Source: Glandiceps talaboti
Lineage: Eukaryota > Hemichordata > Enteropneusta > Spengelidae
Length of the DNA stretch: 64,000 bases
NCBI RefSeq assembly: GCF_964340395.1
Contig: NC_135568.1
Location: 9,030,276-9,094,275, forward strand
Reading direction: 5' to 3'
Shown: positions 45,326-60,233 of the stretch, one piece after another
Layout: each line of letters begins with the position of its first letter
How positions within the stretch are numbered: the first letter of the stretch is position 1
Position numbers and translations under genes: made by a program
The notes under the pieces: model-generated
What the model was told of the DNA's origin: nothing
The model's input: only the letters and a program-made list of their open reading frames with translations
Database searches by the model: none

Positions 45326-48300
45326 TCAACATTCCTCCTGGTCAGCGGCCATGTTTAGTTCTAGAGTGATGCTTTCATCTTGCAGTAATGCAATATCCTC
45401 AAACACGCCAGCAAGGTTTTCGAAACATGGCTCCCAATTCACCAAATAGTAATCCCAGCTAAATTGTCCATTTGGAGGTGTTACATGTATGGGTGTGAAC
45501 ACCGCTCTTGAAGAGTGTAATGTGCCAGGTGGCTCATCATAATCAGTGGAGGCAGAGCTACACCACGTGTCACTATTCACTGGTAAATCTGTATCCTCCT
45601 CACTCTCTATGGCTGCAAGCTTAGAGAGTATTGTTTGACCAGGATCAAGTCCATCAAATTTAAATTTCGCTTGACTAGGATCAAATTCTGAACATGTAAA
45701 TGTTCCAATGCTTTCTTCCGATGAAGACTCCGAAGATTCCCACGGATGCACTGGATTATGAAAGGCCAGCCTTGCTTTCGATTCCATTTGAGGGTTATTG
45801 CTGGCAGGAGACAGTCCATCCTGAGTACTAGGTAAACTATCAGCTTGTTCAACAGGTCTTGCTAGATTTAGCATGGCTATTTCTTCTAAAGATAGTCCCA
45901 CTGGTTGGTCAGAAACTTCATAAGTATATACAGTTTCTTGATTTTCAAATTGACTCTTCTGTGCACGTGGACTCATTGCTCTTCCAGAGAATTCACTTGC
46001 AGTGCTGGCATTACTTCGAACATCTTTCTCACTGCGTAATTCACTGTTATTGATACTCTGGTCTGAATCATTTCTCTGAAGATAGAGTTCTTCAAAGGAT
46101 GCTTTTCGATAAATGATGTATGGACTGGTACGCAGGGAGTTTTTCCCTGCCCCCTGTAAGTGCGGATTACCTAAAGGACTCTGTCTTGATCGTCCAGTGT
46201 GATTTTGGTGGTTTGATTGAGGTTTCAAAATCGTGCTTAGTTTGCGAGGTCTGTCGTTTGCCTCTTCTGTAAAGTGATATACTACATCAACATCAGATAA
46301 AGCAAGACTACTTGCATTATCCAAATCATAGAGAACAGGTGTGACATCATCATCTTGGAGTACGCTAGGAAGCACACCTCGTGTGACTCGGTAGTTCTGC
46401 AATACATCAGGTGACGTTATATTGCCTGCTTCATCATCCATGATAATTGGTCCATCTGTCTGTTCATATTCAAATACATTGCAATTTGTAACCTGCTGCT
46501 CAAGAAATCCAACTTTGGTGTCTTCACCGCTTGCTGGCAAGATACCTTCGAAGTTCATTGGCATGAATTCATCAACAATCTCAAAATCATTAAGGCTTAT
46601 CTCCATTTTGATTGAATCCCGCAGTGTGTTGTTACCTTTGTTTTTACAGCGACGAAACCATACAAAAAATACCAGGACAAAGATCAAGAAGAGAATGATA
46701 GCAGACACAGTGATTGCAATTATCAAATCATAATCTTCACGGGGTGAACACACGTAACCACCAGATCCATTAGCTGAGCATTTTGTGTAATCTTCGCATG
46801 GATTTGTCAAGCACTCAGGAACAATCTCACAATTAATGCCTGAATAATCACCAATGCATTGACATGTATAGCTGTCTTCATCCTTTCCAGGTATGCATGT
46901 GCCATTATTTTCACATGGAGCTGAAAGACATAGTCCCAGAGGTATACAGGTGAACATCTCCCACTCATCAAGGCAGTACTCTCCTTCTGGACAGGGATTA
47001 GTCCCACACACATCGGCACCATCACAGCCAATAGTGACACCACCATTGCTCTTTGATAGCACTGCTCTTACCATGTCATTCTCACCAACAAGTGGCACTA
47101 CTTCACCATTCAACATAAATATGCCTATGCAGCCCCTCAGACCTACAGAGAAGAAAATCAAAAAAGACATGTCAATTGGAAACTTATTATTCATAAACGT
47201 ATGAGGTGGAAATGTCTGATACAATGTGACTGCTAGCAGGGACCAATATACCAAAAAGTCATCAGTTACCAGTATTAATACCTCTCCAAACTTGGCCTAT
47301 GGAAGCTCATTCCTGTCCGTTTGGAATATAGTAAAAGAAATTTAGGGGTTCTTCACCATCAACAATGTTTTATTTCCACACAGAGTTCACAAACATGATG
47401 AATTCTAAAATGGCTCAAACTTGAGATCGCCTCTTTCTCACAAATGTTTGCAGTAGCGCTGATTTTTTTCTGGATTTTAACCGATGTGTTTGAACAACGT
47501 AACTACAAAAAGTTAACATTTAAATTGGAAGGGTCGTGCTATGTACAGGGATATTGTCTCAATTAATTGCTCCTGACGTGACAGGGCTTTAGGAACATTA
47601 TAAGGTCATTTAAAATACTGAAAATTGTTGATGCAATCATATTAGTAAACTCCTGAACGATGAAATTAGAATGCCTGTCCATCAACTTTCCAGTTACCAT
47701 TGTAAAATGTAAACTCCAATTTATTTTCATCGTAATTTGTATATTGTGTTTTACATCGTAAATGTAACAACTGAAGTTCTACCTTTGTAATTTGTAATTG
47801 AACTCGTACTGGGACCCCCATCCCCTCCTCTAAGTAGTGAGGGGCTATATATGAACCCATTATCAAATTTCAATAGCGAACTTGCAAACCCGCCATCTTC
47901 AATGTTGCATCATGGGAAATGTGATAATAAATACTAATAAATTAGTATTGTAAACAACGTTGATACATTGTTTGTAACCACAGATAATCAATTCATAGTT
48001 ACCCTGACAATTGTGGGAGGTTAATTTTATCAGTAGCTCCAGATTAGGTATTACGACAACCACAAATACTCCCATAGTCCTTTGCGTCTGAGCATGCTCA
48101 GTCAGGATTGCAAGTTCCCTATTAGGAATTGTGTGTGAATATGCTATAACCTATTACAATAATCAATAACAAAACAGTGAACTGATATCTCATTTCAAAT
48201 TATTTCTAACCAATCAGAGTAACCCTTATAAATTACATCTACTGAAAGCACTTACCACCTATAGATAGACCGTCATTAGTTAGCGGTTCACCCATTCCAC

Positions 48301-51300
48301 CAATGAACATTTCCAGAATTGTGCCCCCTACAAAGTCTGGTGGTGAGATTTTGAAAGTTTCTCTTTTAGTATAATTGTTGTTGAGAGTTAGTGTGATCCT
48401 GTCATCATCCTTAGCCAGTGTAACATTCTGCCATTGTCCATCAGATACATTAAGGTCGTCAAGCGTCATTGAACCGTTGCCTAGGTTACCAGCACTGAAG
48501 ATGTAACTGAGGTAGTTCTCATTGATCTGGATATGGGAATGAAGAGTAACCAAACTTGTAGACTGAGAGCCGGCAAGCCATAACGATTATACATTGCCAA
48601 TGGTAGGAATTCTTAACAATTGAAACACGCCATCTGACTTGTCTTACTGAAATTACTATACTGTTTGTGAAGCTCGACAAAAATCTTTGCCATTGCTATA
48701 TAAATTTATCATTTAAGGCGGCCAAAATCTTACTTGCATCGCTGTAACACATCTGACACGACAAAAAAATTGAAGTCCAAATGTTATTTTTGATGCTGAC
48801 ATGCCTAAATAATATCCATAGTTCCAAGGTATGTGGTGTGGTGACACGGCCGGCCAAGATAGTGGTGGCTCATGCAGAGAAAACAATCGACACTTTTCAT
48901 ATAATTGTTGTTACACCAGATGATGAAAAAAAGTGATGTTTTAATAGTAGTAGTAAAAAATGTTTTTGTTCGATTTAGTATATTAATCAGTCGACAAAAT
49001 GTCGCCAAGTCAAGATCTTGCCCAATATTTGCAGAGTTTATCGTCGGGCCCGTTAGATAAACATGTAGTCACACTGTTACAGTTTCTCATGTGGCTAGAC
49101 GAAAATCTTACTACACGGCTTCTTTCATCATCTGTAGTGACAAAATGCTTTCAGCAATTTGCTACTTTTTCTTTGGTTGAGCTATTATTACTTATCTGCG
49201 CAGATCACTGCCAAATTATACACGTTATTAGTAACAATATATACCGTTTTAGTCATACCAATGGATTATAAAATGTAACAATTGTATTATTTTCCCTTTT
49301 TATAAAATGTAGCAAAGTTAGTAGCCTTTTGCAGAGCCGAACAATAAGATTAGCAACGTTTGTCGAATCAGATGATGATATCTTTAAACTTGTGTGACTT
49401 CCATTGTACAATATATGCCACGCATGGCAGGGTAGTTAAGAATATGCAAGGAATCAGGGACAACGTGGTGTTATAGCGGATGTACATTAATTACCTCTAG
49501 AATTGTAAAGCATTCTTCCATGTCCTTACTGTAGAATAGTAGACCATGCCTGTGACGTGTACGGAACAACATAGAAGTGGTCTGGGTTTCTACACTTCGT
49601 TTTGAACGCTTGAGGGTTGCCCTCACTGCCTGTTCTCTCCAGTAACTGTCTTTGAGTATATACTCAACAAAGCTATCACCCCCAAATGTAAGTGACGTCC
49701 CCTCTGAAAAGAAAAATACCCTGTTAGTTCGCCCAAGCCAATTCGTAGTTTCATTATGAAATACAACACTTCAAGTAATTCTAAATGCAGACAAGCGAGT
49801 GCCAATATTTTGATGATATTTTCATTTATACAGAAAGACACGAGAAACTGCATCCATTCAATCTTGTTATCCTAAAAGTGTAGCATGTGGATTTTCTTTA
49901 TTGGTATCTGCCTGACTGTATCAAACACAGCAAGGGAACGGTAACTTCAAATAAGCTGTAACTCACCTAATTCACAATAATATCCCATGAATCCTTCCTG
50001 GCAGTCACAGTGATACGACCACCAATCATCCACACATATTCCTCTATTTTGGCACGGATTGCTCTCACACAGTGTAGTATTACGTGGACATTTTATCGAC
50101 ACACGATATGCATCTAAAGGTGGTTTCAGATCGTAAAATTCACCGTTAATATAGATATCTCGCATGCAACCAACAAAGTCCGAAGTCGATACTTGTCCTG
50201 GATATAAGGTAATGGAGTCTATGGACTGGACACCTCCAATATTTAATGAGTCTCCAGCAAGATTAATGTGACTGTGAAACAAAAATAAACCATGTAACAT
50301 GCCATATTTATTTTTATCTCCTATTAGCTTCAAGTGAGAAGACTGCACTTCCTTCTCTCATTAAGTTATATATATTATATAATGATAATATATAGTTATG
50401 GCAGAAGTCTTGAGAAAAGAGAAAACTGTGGATTTGTAAGTTGACAAGAAAAGAGAAAACTGTGGATTTATAAGTTGACAATACTGGTGGATAAGAAATG
50501 TTTAAGAAGATTCGAAAAGTTTGGCAAGAACTTAACTCAGGTATGTTATACTTTGATATCATGTACAATTACAATAATATATAGTTCATCTAGTACCATT
50601 ATGTCAACTCTTCATACATTACAAATGGGGCGGCTATCTGAATTGAGAACGTAAAAGATGAGAATGAAGTGCGGCTTGGGCACTGTTTTACATACCTGGA
50701 ACCTAAGGTTGTAGCACTGCAATAATTACTTTGTATTGTTTCGTCACATTGGTCAATGGTCAGGATACTCTACAGGTAAGACACGATTATATATGCTTGG
50801 TTGAGAGCCTGTATCATTTCCAACTTTCAAAACAACCATTGCAATATTATACCTACAAACGTCCCTAAACTCAAAGTAAACAAAGCTTATATTGAATTCT
50901 ATGATAGTGAGCCATACTCACCTAACCCCCTAGTCTGTTGAATAAATTGAAATAACTGTAACTTTTATTTTGACGAATATCAAGTAATTCGACCTTAGGT
51001 GACAAAATGGCCTACTTACAAAAGAAGGGTTAGTGCCATAAAGGCCTAACTTCATTTTTTGTGATTTTCCACTCTGAACATTGTTTCTAATTTTGTTCTC
51101 GCGTGGTAATTTCTGACCTCAGAAAGTGGCTAACCTTCATTCTTAAAGATAACTAGTTAACATAAATTAAAATTGGCTCTGAGTCAATGACATTTCTCAA
51201 AAGCACAGATGACCTTTTCTGATATATTACTATTTCTTTTCTGAACTTACTAAAATGGTTCTTGGTGGGTGAAGATAGATAATGTAGAAAAAAGAAGTGA

Positions 51301-51969
51301 TTTAAAGTTGACCTACGGTCATAAGGATACAGTGTTGAAAATAAGTTTTCGGTCTTTATTTCAAAATAACATGTTTGCACTCAGGTCCTTATGTCACTAA
51401 ACTCTGTCAAATGCCAAGCTGTCTTTTATTCAAGGTCGAATAATAAAATGGTACTTTATAATAGAACACTTATGAGACGTGTCAGATACGTCCATAATAG
51501 GATACGGGCAGTACCTCTTATCGTATGAGGAGGTTTTAAGTAGAGAAGGCAAACGACTGCAATCTTGACGCACTGGCGTCCCATGGGCTCATACGTCAGC
51601 CTTCCAAAGCACAGTAAGAGGTCTTGCACAACACTGGCAGGTTTGAACTTAGAGTATCGTTTGTCATCACAGAGTCTATGAGAGTGGAAAACAATGTCCA
51701 TCTCCGGTTCATGCAGATGGAATAGTTCTGTAAGTTTAGTGTTGTCGTAGTCAACTGGTATAACTTTAGCATTGTTAACAATTGTATTTTGTTTTCTATC
51801 TTATATTCATTACCTATTGTAAATTCATAATTTGAATAGACCAGACATTCTGATTTGTAAAATAGTAGTCTTTATAGAGCAAAAAATGAAAAACAAAATC
51901 CAGATTACATGACTTCAATAAATAGGATGGGTAGGTCGGAATTTTATTTATTGTTTAGTTTTCTTTCTG

Positions 51970-52004
<35 letters not shown>

Positions 52005-55000
52005 GGGGGGGGGGCTTCAATCATAAGACAAGATACTTGTTGATAACAATTCTATGATAGTTTAAAGGGATGTAAAGGAATTAAGTAAATGAAGAAAATT
52101 CCCTGATAAGTAAACGAACACAGTATCACATGTAGACTGTACTGTAGAAATTCAAGTTACAGTCTAAAAAGACTCGATCTGTCTGGATCAGGAATATGAT
52201 ACTTTGGCAGGAAAATGTACACAATTTGACCTAATGAACTTGTGCCTGTAATTTCGCGGTCACGTGTACCTGAATTCTGATGATAAAGATAATATAGGTT
52301 TATGGCGTGATTGATGACTAGGTTCTCATGTGTAAGGAACTTTTCCATGTGCCAAATGTGGCCTGATAAATCTACTCGTGTCAGTGTAATATTTTTATAA
52401 ACCTTTTATCATGACGAAATAAGCATCCATATAATTGTAAATCATAGCTGGGGAATAATATCAAATTGTTATTTTTTTCTGAGCTTACCTCAGTTTTATC
52501 TATCGTTGCTGTTGCTGTGTGCCATTCCCCATCAGAAACCACCTGTGTTGTACTAATACGAATCAGGCTAACATCAATATTGTATGAAAACCACATTTGA
52601 CCATTGATGATTTCTAGTGCGATGAACTTTGAGTCAGCACTCTTCTCACTGCCGTAGTTATATACAAGTAAAGCATTATTTGAGGTAGTTGCAAACTGTA
52701 AAGATATCCACAGGGAAGATCCAGATATACCAGGGTACTTGATATATGATAGTGGCATGAAACTAAAACTAGAGAATTCACAAAATTCGCCACGCTCACC
52801 AAATTTACAATCGCAATAGAATGTTTTGTCCTGGGTAACGCATCTGCCTTCATAAAAACACGGCTGTGGCTCACATGGTCCTGCCTCGATTTGACAATTG
52901 GTACTAGTATAGCCTTCGTAACAGTAGCACAAATAGCCATTTCGTATGGCATCACAATCACCATGATAACAAGGGTAACTTTCACAGTCACCGAAGCTTG
53001 GTTGGTCACCAACTTCTGTCACATTCACATAGATATCAGCTTCGTCAAAGTCAAGCCCTTCAATTTCACCTTCGTTTTTGGCAACAGCTAAAAGAAGTAT
53101 ACTGTCTTCATGTTCGTGGTCTAATCTTCCCATTGCATAGGACACATACACATTGCCCGAATCTTCATTGACAGCAAATCCTCTACGAGTACTCCCACCT
53201 ATGAAGACATACACGATTCTGCCACCTTCACCTTGATCTGCATCCCTTGCAGATATTTTACCAATCACCTGACCATCACTTGCAGCTTCACTAACAGTAA
53301 ATACGTAAGCATGTTTAACAAACTCCGGTTTGTACTCATTGACGCCTGTGATATGGATGGTTACAGTCACTGTATCATACATTGTGATATTTATAGGATG
53401 TCTGGCTCTGATCTCAAGGTTGAACAACTTCTTCTCACCTTCGTAATTGAGATTCCCTTTTGAGATGATAGTCCCATTTTGCTGGAAAATAGTGAAGATA
53501 TGTTGGCCATCTCCTCCTGTGATTAAATATTCCACATAAGCATTGCTTCCTTCATCTTTATCAGTTGCTTTCACTGTTGTGATAGATGTCCCAAAAGGGG
53601 AATTTTCGGGAATAGTTTTACTGTAATATTTTGACTCAAATACCGGGGGATTGTCATTAATATCATTCAGTTTTACATTAACTCTTGCCGCACTTGTTTT
53701 AGCAACAACACCAAGATCCCTAGCTGTTACGATCAGGTTATACTCTTTGGGGCCATTGTCATAGTCTAAGGGTTTGGCCACAGTAATCGTACCATTTTCA
53801 GAACCTAAGGCGAATTCTCCGTTGTCATCTCCCCCGGTGATGGCGTATTGTACTTGACCATTTAGCCCACTGTCAGCGTCAGAGGCAGTGACTTGTATTA
53901 TTGACAGTCCCAGTTGGACGTTTTCATCAACAGAACACCGATAGACTGTAAAAGGGAACTTTGGGATATTCAGATTAGTATCTGATACAGATATACTCAC
54001 AGTTGCGCTGGCAATCATGGGAATATACCCTTGGTCACATGCCCTAATTTCTAGAGAGAAGATTTTTCGCACATCTCCGTCAATGGACTGATTAACCAAC
54101 ACCCAACCAGAGTCTCGTTCTATAATAAATTTACTCGAACCATTGCCACCAGTGATGTCATAGAATACTAAGGAATTATAACCCTCATCATCGTCATCAG
54201 TTGCGAACACCTGAATTACACGGGTATGGATACTTGCATTTCTTTCAACTCTTGCTGTGTACAAGTCTTCTGTAAATTGTGGTGCGTGATCATTTCGATC
54301 ATAAATGGTAACCATGATGACCACATAGCTCCATAACGTAGGTATTCCTCTATCCATAGCAACTACAGTACAGTAATAATTGTTAGACTGGTCTATGTCA
54401 CTGGAAGGTGTCTTGTACAGAATCACTTTATTTAGCCTGATAACTCCACCGGTTGGGTCAACTGTAAAATAGTCACACCAAGACATCATACTGTATGTCA
54501 CCTGTTTGTTTCGTCCTATGTCTCTGTCGTCTGCATATATGGTGGTGACAACAGAACCTACAGGTAGGGCTTCAGGTAAAATTCTCCTATATTCAGATTG
54601 GTTAAATTCTGGTGCATTGTCATTGATGTCACAAACAGAAATCTGCACAGTTGTAGTACTGGAGTGCGTGTTCCAAAGATCAGTGGCAGTCAGTAGTATC
54701 GCGTACGAATCATTTTCTTCTCGGTCTATGTCAGCAGTTATTGTTATGACCCCAGTTGTGTTATTGATGGTGAAGTCGCCGACCCATGTGTTTGGAAATG
54801 CATAGATGGTCACAGCATTAGAACCTTCATCTGCATCTGTTGTCATCACTTTTAAGACTAATGTACCAATCTCTGAATGTTCCCGAACGTAAGCTATTGG
54901 ATGGGAATCGAATATTGGACGGTTATCATTGATATCTGTCACTTTCACCTCTACCATGGTTGTTCCAGTCAACGGGGGTGTGCCTTGGTCAATAGCATAG

Positions 55001-57210
55001 ACTTTTAAAGTATACAACGCCAAAGTTTCCCGGTCTAAGCCAGAGTTTGTCACAAGGTTTCCGGACTCTGCATCAATTCGAAATGCGTTATCTATGTTAC
55101 CATTAGATTCTAGAGAGTATGAGAAAACACCATTATTATCCGAATCCCTATCTGTTGCAGATACTGTCAGGACAGAGATATCTGGCCCTTGCTCTTCACG
55201 GATACAACCATTGTAAATATTCTCGGAGAACTCAGGGGCGTTATCATTGATATCAATAACATTTATCTCCAACTTAAGGAAACTTGATAGTGGTGGCGTG
55301 GACCTATCTCTTGCTTCGACAAACAGGTCATAGGATTCTATCAATTCATGATCTAAGCTCTTATCAAGGGTGACTTCACCATTAAGTGTATTGATACCGA
55401 ATGTTTCATTGAAGTTACCACTGGAGAGATGATAACTAATAATTCCCTCAAAACCGTCTTTTATGCTATTAGCACTTATGTCCTCTGTTACCACATAACG
55501 GATATCCATGTCTTCATCTATATCAAAAAGCGATGTAATGGGAACAAATTTAGGAAATATATTGGCATCCTCAAAACGTATAGAAATGTTAACAGTAGAT
55601 TCATGGCATCCATCTGTAACTCGCACTTCAAACCAGTATTGTGAATTCTGGTCACTCAAGGCAGAGCTTGTCCGTATAGCTCCACTCTGTTTATCCACAA
55701 GAAACTTATTACTGTCATTGCTTCTACCCTTTCCGTATTCAAGCTCTGCATTTGTACCGATGTCACCATCAATTGCTGTAACTGCATATACAGATGTACC
55801 TATTAAAGGCAAAGATCATATGGATATTGCATCTGATATTTACAGAAGATGTACTGTGCGGATTTCAAAATACCATTCAGGGGCTTTTTGATACAATCAG
55901 GCAGAAACCAATAAAAAACAAAACCTACACAGGCTGCACTTTAAGATAACAAGATTGAATGAATACTGTTTATTTCAACATTTTGTCCAAATAAAGTGAA
56001 CTGATACACCACCATGCAGACATCAAATGCAGACGTCAAAACATTTGCACCGGTGTGTCTGTAGGTTTAAATGGTTTATTTCATTCAGACTAAGCTAACC
56101 AACAAATTGCGATCTTGCTAGCTATTCAGATGTATTATGTGCAGTTTCTTCTTGATTTTTTCGTGGTTGTACCAAACAGAGACGTTGAACGATATTTTGT
56201 TATCTGCTGTAGATATATACTGCCGAGAGTATAGCCATCTTCTGGTCAGGACGAAAATATTATTTGTATATTTCAGATCTGTGATTTGTGACATCAGAGA
56301 TAAAGGAACAGCAAGTGGTTCATTAGTGATAAGCAATTACTACTCCTTTTGCTAACACCATTTTGGTAAATTATGTTACCAGGGGGACCAGAGTGGGACA
56401 CGACTGTTGTCTTTCCTTTCTATACACCTAGCAGAAAATTAAAAATCACACAATGGCACATGATAATCAAACAGTCAAAATTTAGTAAGATGTGGTAAAA
56501 ATGCAAATACCAAGAGAAATACTACCACCTAGACTTGGAGTATTCAACTAATATATGAGAAGTCAAAAACATGGACTTACCTGCACTAATGGCGTCAGGA
56601 ACTACCAAAGAATACGGTTCATTGATGAACTGTGGGGCATTATCGTTGATATCCATTATGTCAACATACACAGTAGCAGTACTGGATAGTACATCTGCAA
56701 GGTCTCCTGCATTGTCGCGAGCTACTACCAGAATGGTATACGACGTTTCTTCCTCCCTGTCTAATCTTACTACTGTAGTAATTTCACCAGTCAGATGGTC
56801 GATTGCGAATTTTTGGTTTGTGGAATTCGTGTCGAGTTCATACCTTCAAGAGATAAGGACAAACCATAAATGCTGCATCCCACCTGCTAAGATGTAATTC
56901 TTGTCGTATGATACAGACGCATGTGCCAGGGTATTTTGTCAGATGAACATTACAACAGATATTTTGGGACAGTTTTTCGACGAGCAAAAGCTTATTATTG
57001 AGACCATAAGGTTGTTCATCTAGTCGATGTTCTCTTTTTCAATACACAGTATGCTGACAAATGAGAAGGCCTATCTGTGGTATAAAATATGCAAATAACA
57101 CCGAATTGCATACCATATGATGTATTCGTTGGTTCTTGTCTAAATGATAGAATTTTGTAATGATCTCTAATGCTTATTGTGACACTTTTAAAAGGAGATC
57201 TTACACCCCT

Positions 57211-57301
<91 letters not shown>

Positions 57302-60155
57302 TCTCTTCTACATGTCTCGAAGGTTTAAAACAGGAGAAACTCAGCTATGGAAGAACAAAAGTCAGAACGAATACAACTGTTACACGTGCCTGTCTCTTGC
57401 AGGGGGTGATTCATATACATCGTAATAAGATTGCAGCTTATGTCTCTCTCTTGCAGAGGGCAATTTACTATACAAGGACTGCACGAAAACAGCATGGGTC
57501 CCTGTTATCATTTTAAAAAACCATGCACCATATTATGACTGTACACTTCGTGCGTACTATACCATATAGGCACATAATTATTGCTCTAGGACTACATCAT
57601 ATATTTTAAAAAATAACCTACGTGATTTGGCCATTATCTCCAGCATCCTTATCTGTTGCTGTTACCGTGGTAACGAAAACATGGGTATCCTGTTCTTCTT
57701 GTATTTTAGCCCAATATTCAGCTTGCGTGAACTCTGGTTGGTTGTCATTGATATCGTTTACTTGGATCTCCAATATTCCTGTACCAGTCAATGAAGGGCT
57801 ACCTGTTGAATGTTCAAATAACATACATAAATACATGTAAGTTTTCCTTACTGTCTCTATTTTCCCCATTTGTGTCTGTCTAGCACATATAAAATTCCCC
57901 ATATAGATGTATGCCTATACTTACAGCCCGGTATCAAGTTACCATTTGCCAGCTCTGTTTGATACAACTACACAAAAACCATTAAGAAATTGCAAATGCT
58001 ACACTTTAAGATAGAAAGATTGAATGAATGCAGTTTCTTGCGACATTTTGTCAAAGTCAAAATGAAATGCACTAATAAAAGTGCCACCGTACATATATCA
58101 AATGCAGACGTCAAATATTGGTGCATGTGTGTCTAGTCTGCGTCTGTGGGAAACATATTTGTGTAGCTGTATACATAATATTGTAAAATAAATCCAATCA
58201 AATTGATTTTTTGGTCCGTACCCAAAATTCAGTGACAAAATGCAATTATGATTTCAACCTGTTACTGTACTACTGTAATTGACACCTAATAAACATGTAC
58301 CACATCTAAATGTTTGCATTGTTTCCATTTTCAGTAAATGTATTGTTGATGGTCTGATGAAACAATTGTACTGCATTTACTGCTTTAAGGATAACAATTG
58401 GTGTTGACACAAACAAGCTACCCTACCTGCATCATGGGCTGCAAGAACAAGGTAATACTTAGATTCTTTCTCCCTGTCAAGTGCTTCAGTCACGTAAACG
58501 TCTCCATTACTACTATTAATTGCAAAGTAACTATCCTCCAGAGTTTTTATATTTTGCGTTGCCATACCCACACCTCCACAATATGGGACTATGATATCTG
58601 GGATATCAGGATCCAACGTCACTTTTAGAATTTGAAATGTTAGTTGTCCGTTACTGCCGTCGTCATCATCGACAGCGTGACATCTCTTGACAAGTACAGG
58701 TGTATTGTTATAGTTTTCATCAATATAAACTGTCATATACTCTTCTGTGAATTCTGGGATGTTATCATTGATGTCAAGTAAATTGATGGTGACATCGGTT
58801 GATGATGATTGAGGTGGCAATCCTTTATCTTTGGCCATGATAGTGAGCACGTATTGTGGTTGTCGCTCACGATCAACCGAGTTACTGAGAACAATTACTC
58901 CAGAGTCTTCATCAATAGCAAAGTCGTTGCCATCGTTACCATCTGTTATCGAAAATTCGATTGTACCGTTCAATCCTTCGTCAGGGTCTGTTGCTGACAC
59001 CTGGAGGAATTCCTTACCAGGGGGGGTGTTTTCCATGATGTCACAAGTATAAGAACTGGGATTAAAATCCGGGGCATTGTCATTTATATCTAGAATATTG
59101 ACTAGGATATCCATGGTGGAAGTCAGAGCTGGGATGCCTTGGTCAGCTGCATAAACAGTTAAAACATACTCCGACACCAATTCCCGGTCCAGTTCTCCTG
59201 ACGTAACGATAACACCAGATTCGCGCATAGAAAACACGTCACTGTTCAAGGCATCCATAGCATAGTTAACATCCCCATTGCTGCCACTGTCAATATCTAC
59301 AGCTTGTACATGGATCACAACTTCATTAATATCCACCTCTTCCAGGATTCCCGTCACATTGTCATTAATGAATTCGGGAGCGTTATCATTCACATCAATA
59401 AGATGGACAATGACTTGTGCAACAGCTGATTGTTGGAGAGTTTTATTAAGAGGTTCGTCCATAGCTGTCACATTCAGCCAGTACGTGGGTTTTGATTCTC
59501 TGTCGAGCTCCATGGCCGTCACTATAGACCCATTGTTGAGTATATCAAAGTCGCCATTAGGATCTCCAGAGATGATGGCATATGCAATAGCACCATTAAG
59601 TCCTGTCGTGGTCAAACATTTATTATAAAGTTTATGTAGTCTCTCTGAAAGTGTTCAATGTTCATTTAAATAACTGCAAATTATAACATAATACTTAGTC
59701 TTATTTGAGCATTTATATATTCCGGTGTCAGTTGAAAACTTAATACTCATTATTTAGCCCACTCTAATTTGTTTGTAATAATATGCAAAACAGAGGAATT
59801 TTCCGATGTAACTTAGACAAAATATATTTATGGTTAACGACAGAAGGTGTAAGAAGTGTATGACGTTTGATCTAACAACCGTGTAACAGTATAAATGGAC
59901 GTACCTGAATCTGCATCAATTGCAGTCACTGTTGTGACAACTGTTCCTATAGCAACGTCTTCCTGGGCATATTCTTCGTATATGTCATTACTGAATACAG
60001 GTGCGTTGTCATTGACATCAACTACACTGAAGTAGCATTTAACTGAGCTTGACAAAGGTATTTCAGAATTGTCTGAAACCCCAATAATTAAGGTGTATAA
60101 TATCGCCTAAGGGAAAAGAAATTAAGACACGATGATCGTGTTGTCAAGCTTTTTG

Positions 60156-60233
<78 letters not shown>

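Noticed and set aside
51456-51701. 81-codon minus-strand frame in cadherin intron 7
   Set aside because: Tested as a missing LamG exon, but exons 7, 8 and 9 join perfectly without it and its sequence does not resemble LamG.
60061-60075. TTTCAG as acceptor of cadherin exon 3
   Set aside because: Phase does not fit exon 2; the upstream acceptor CCCTTAG at 60107 keeps the frame and restores the missing cadherin strand ([12 protein letters not shown]).
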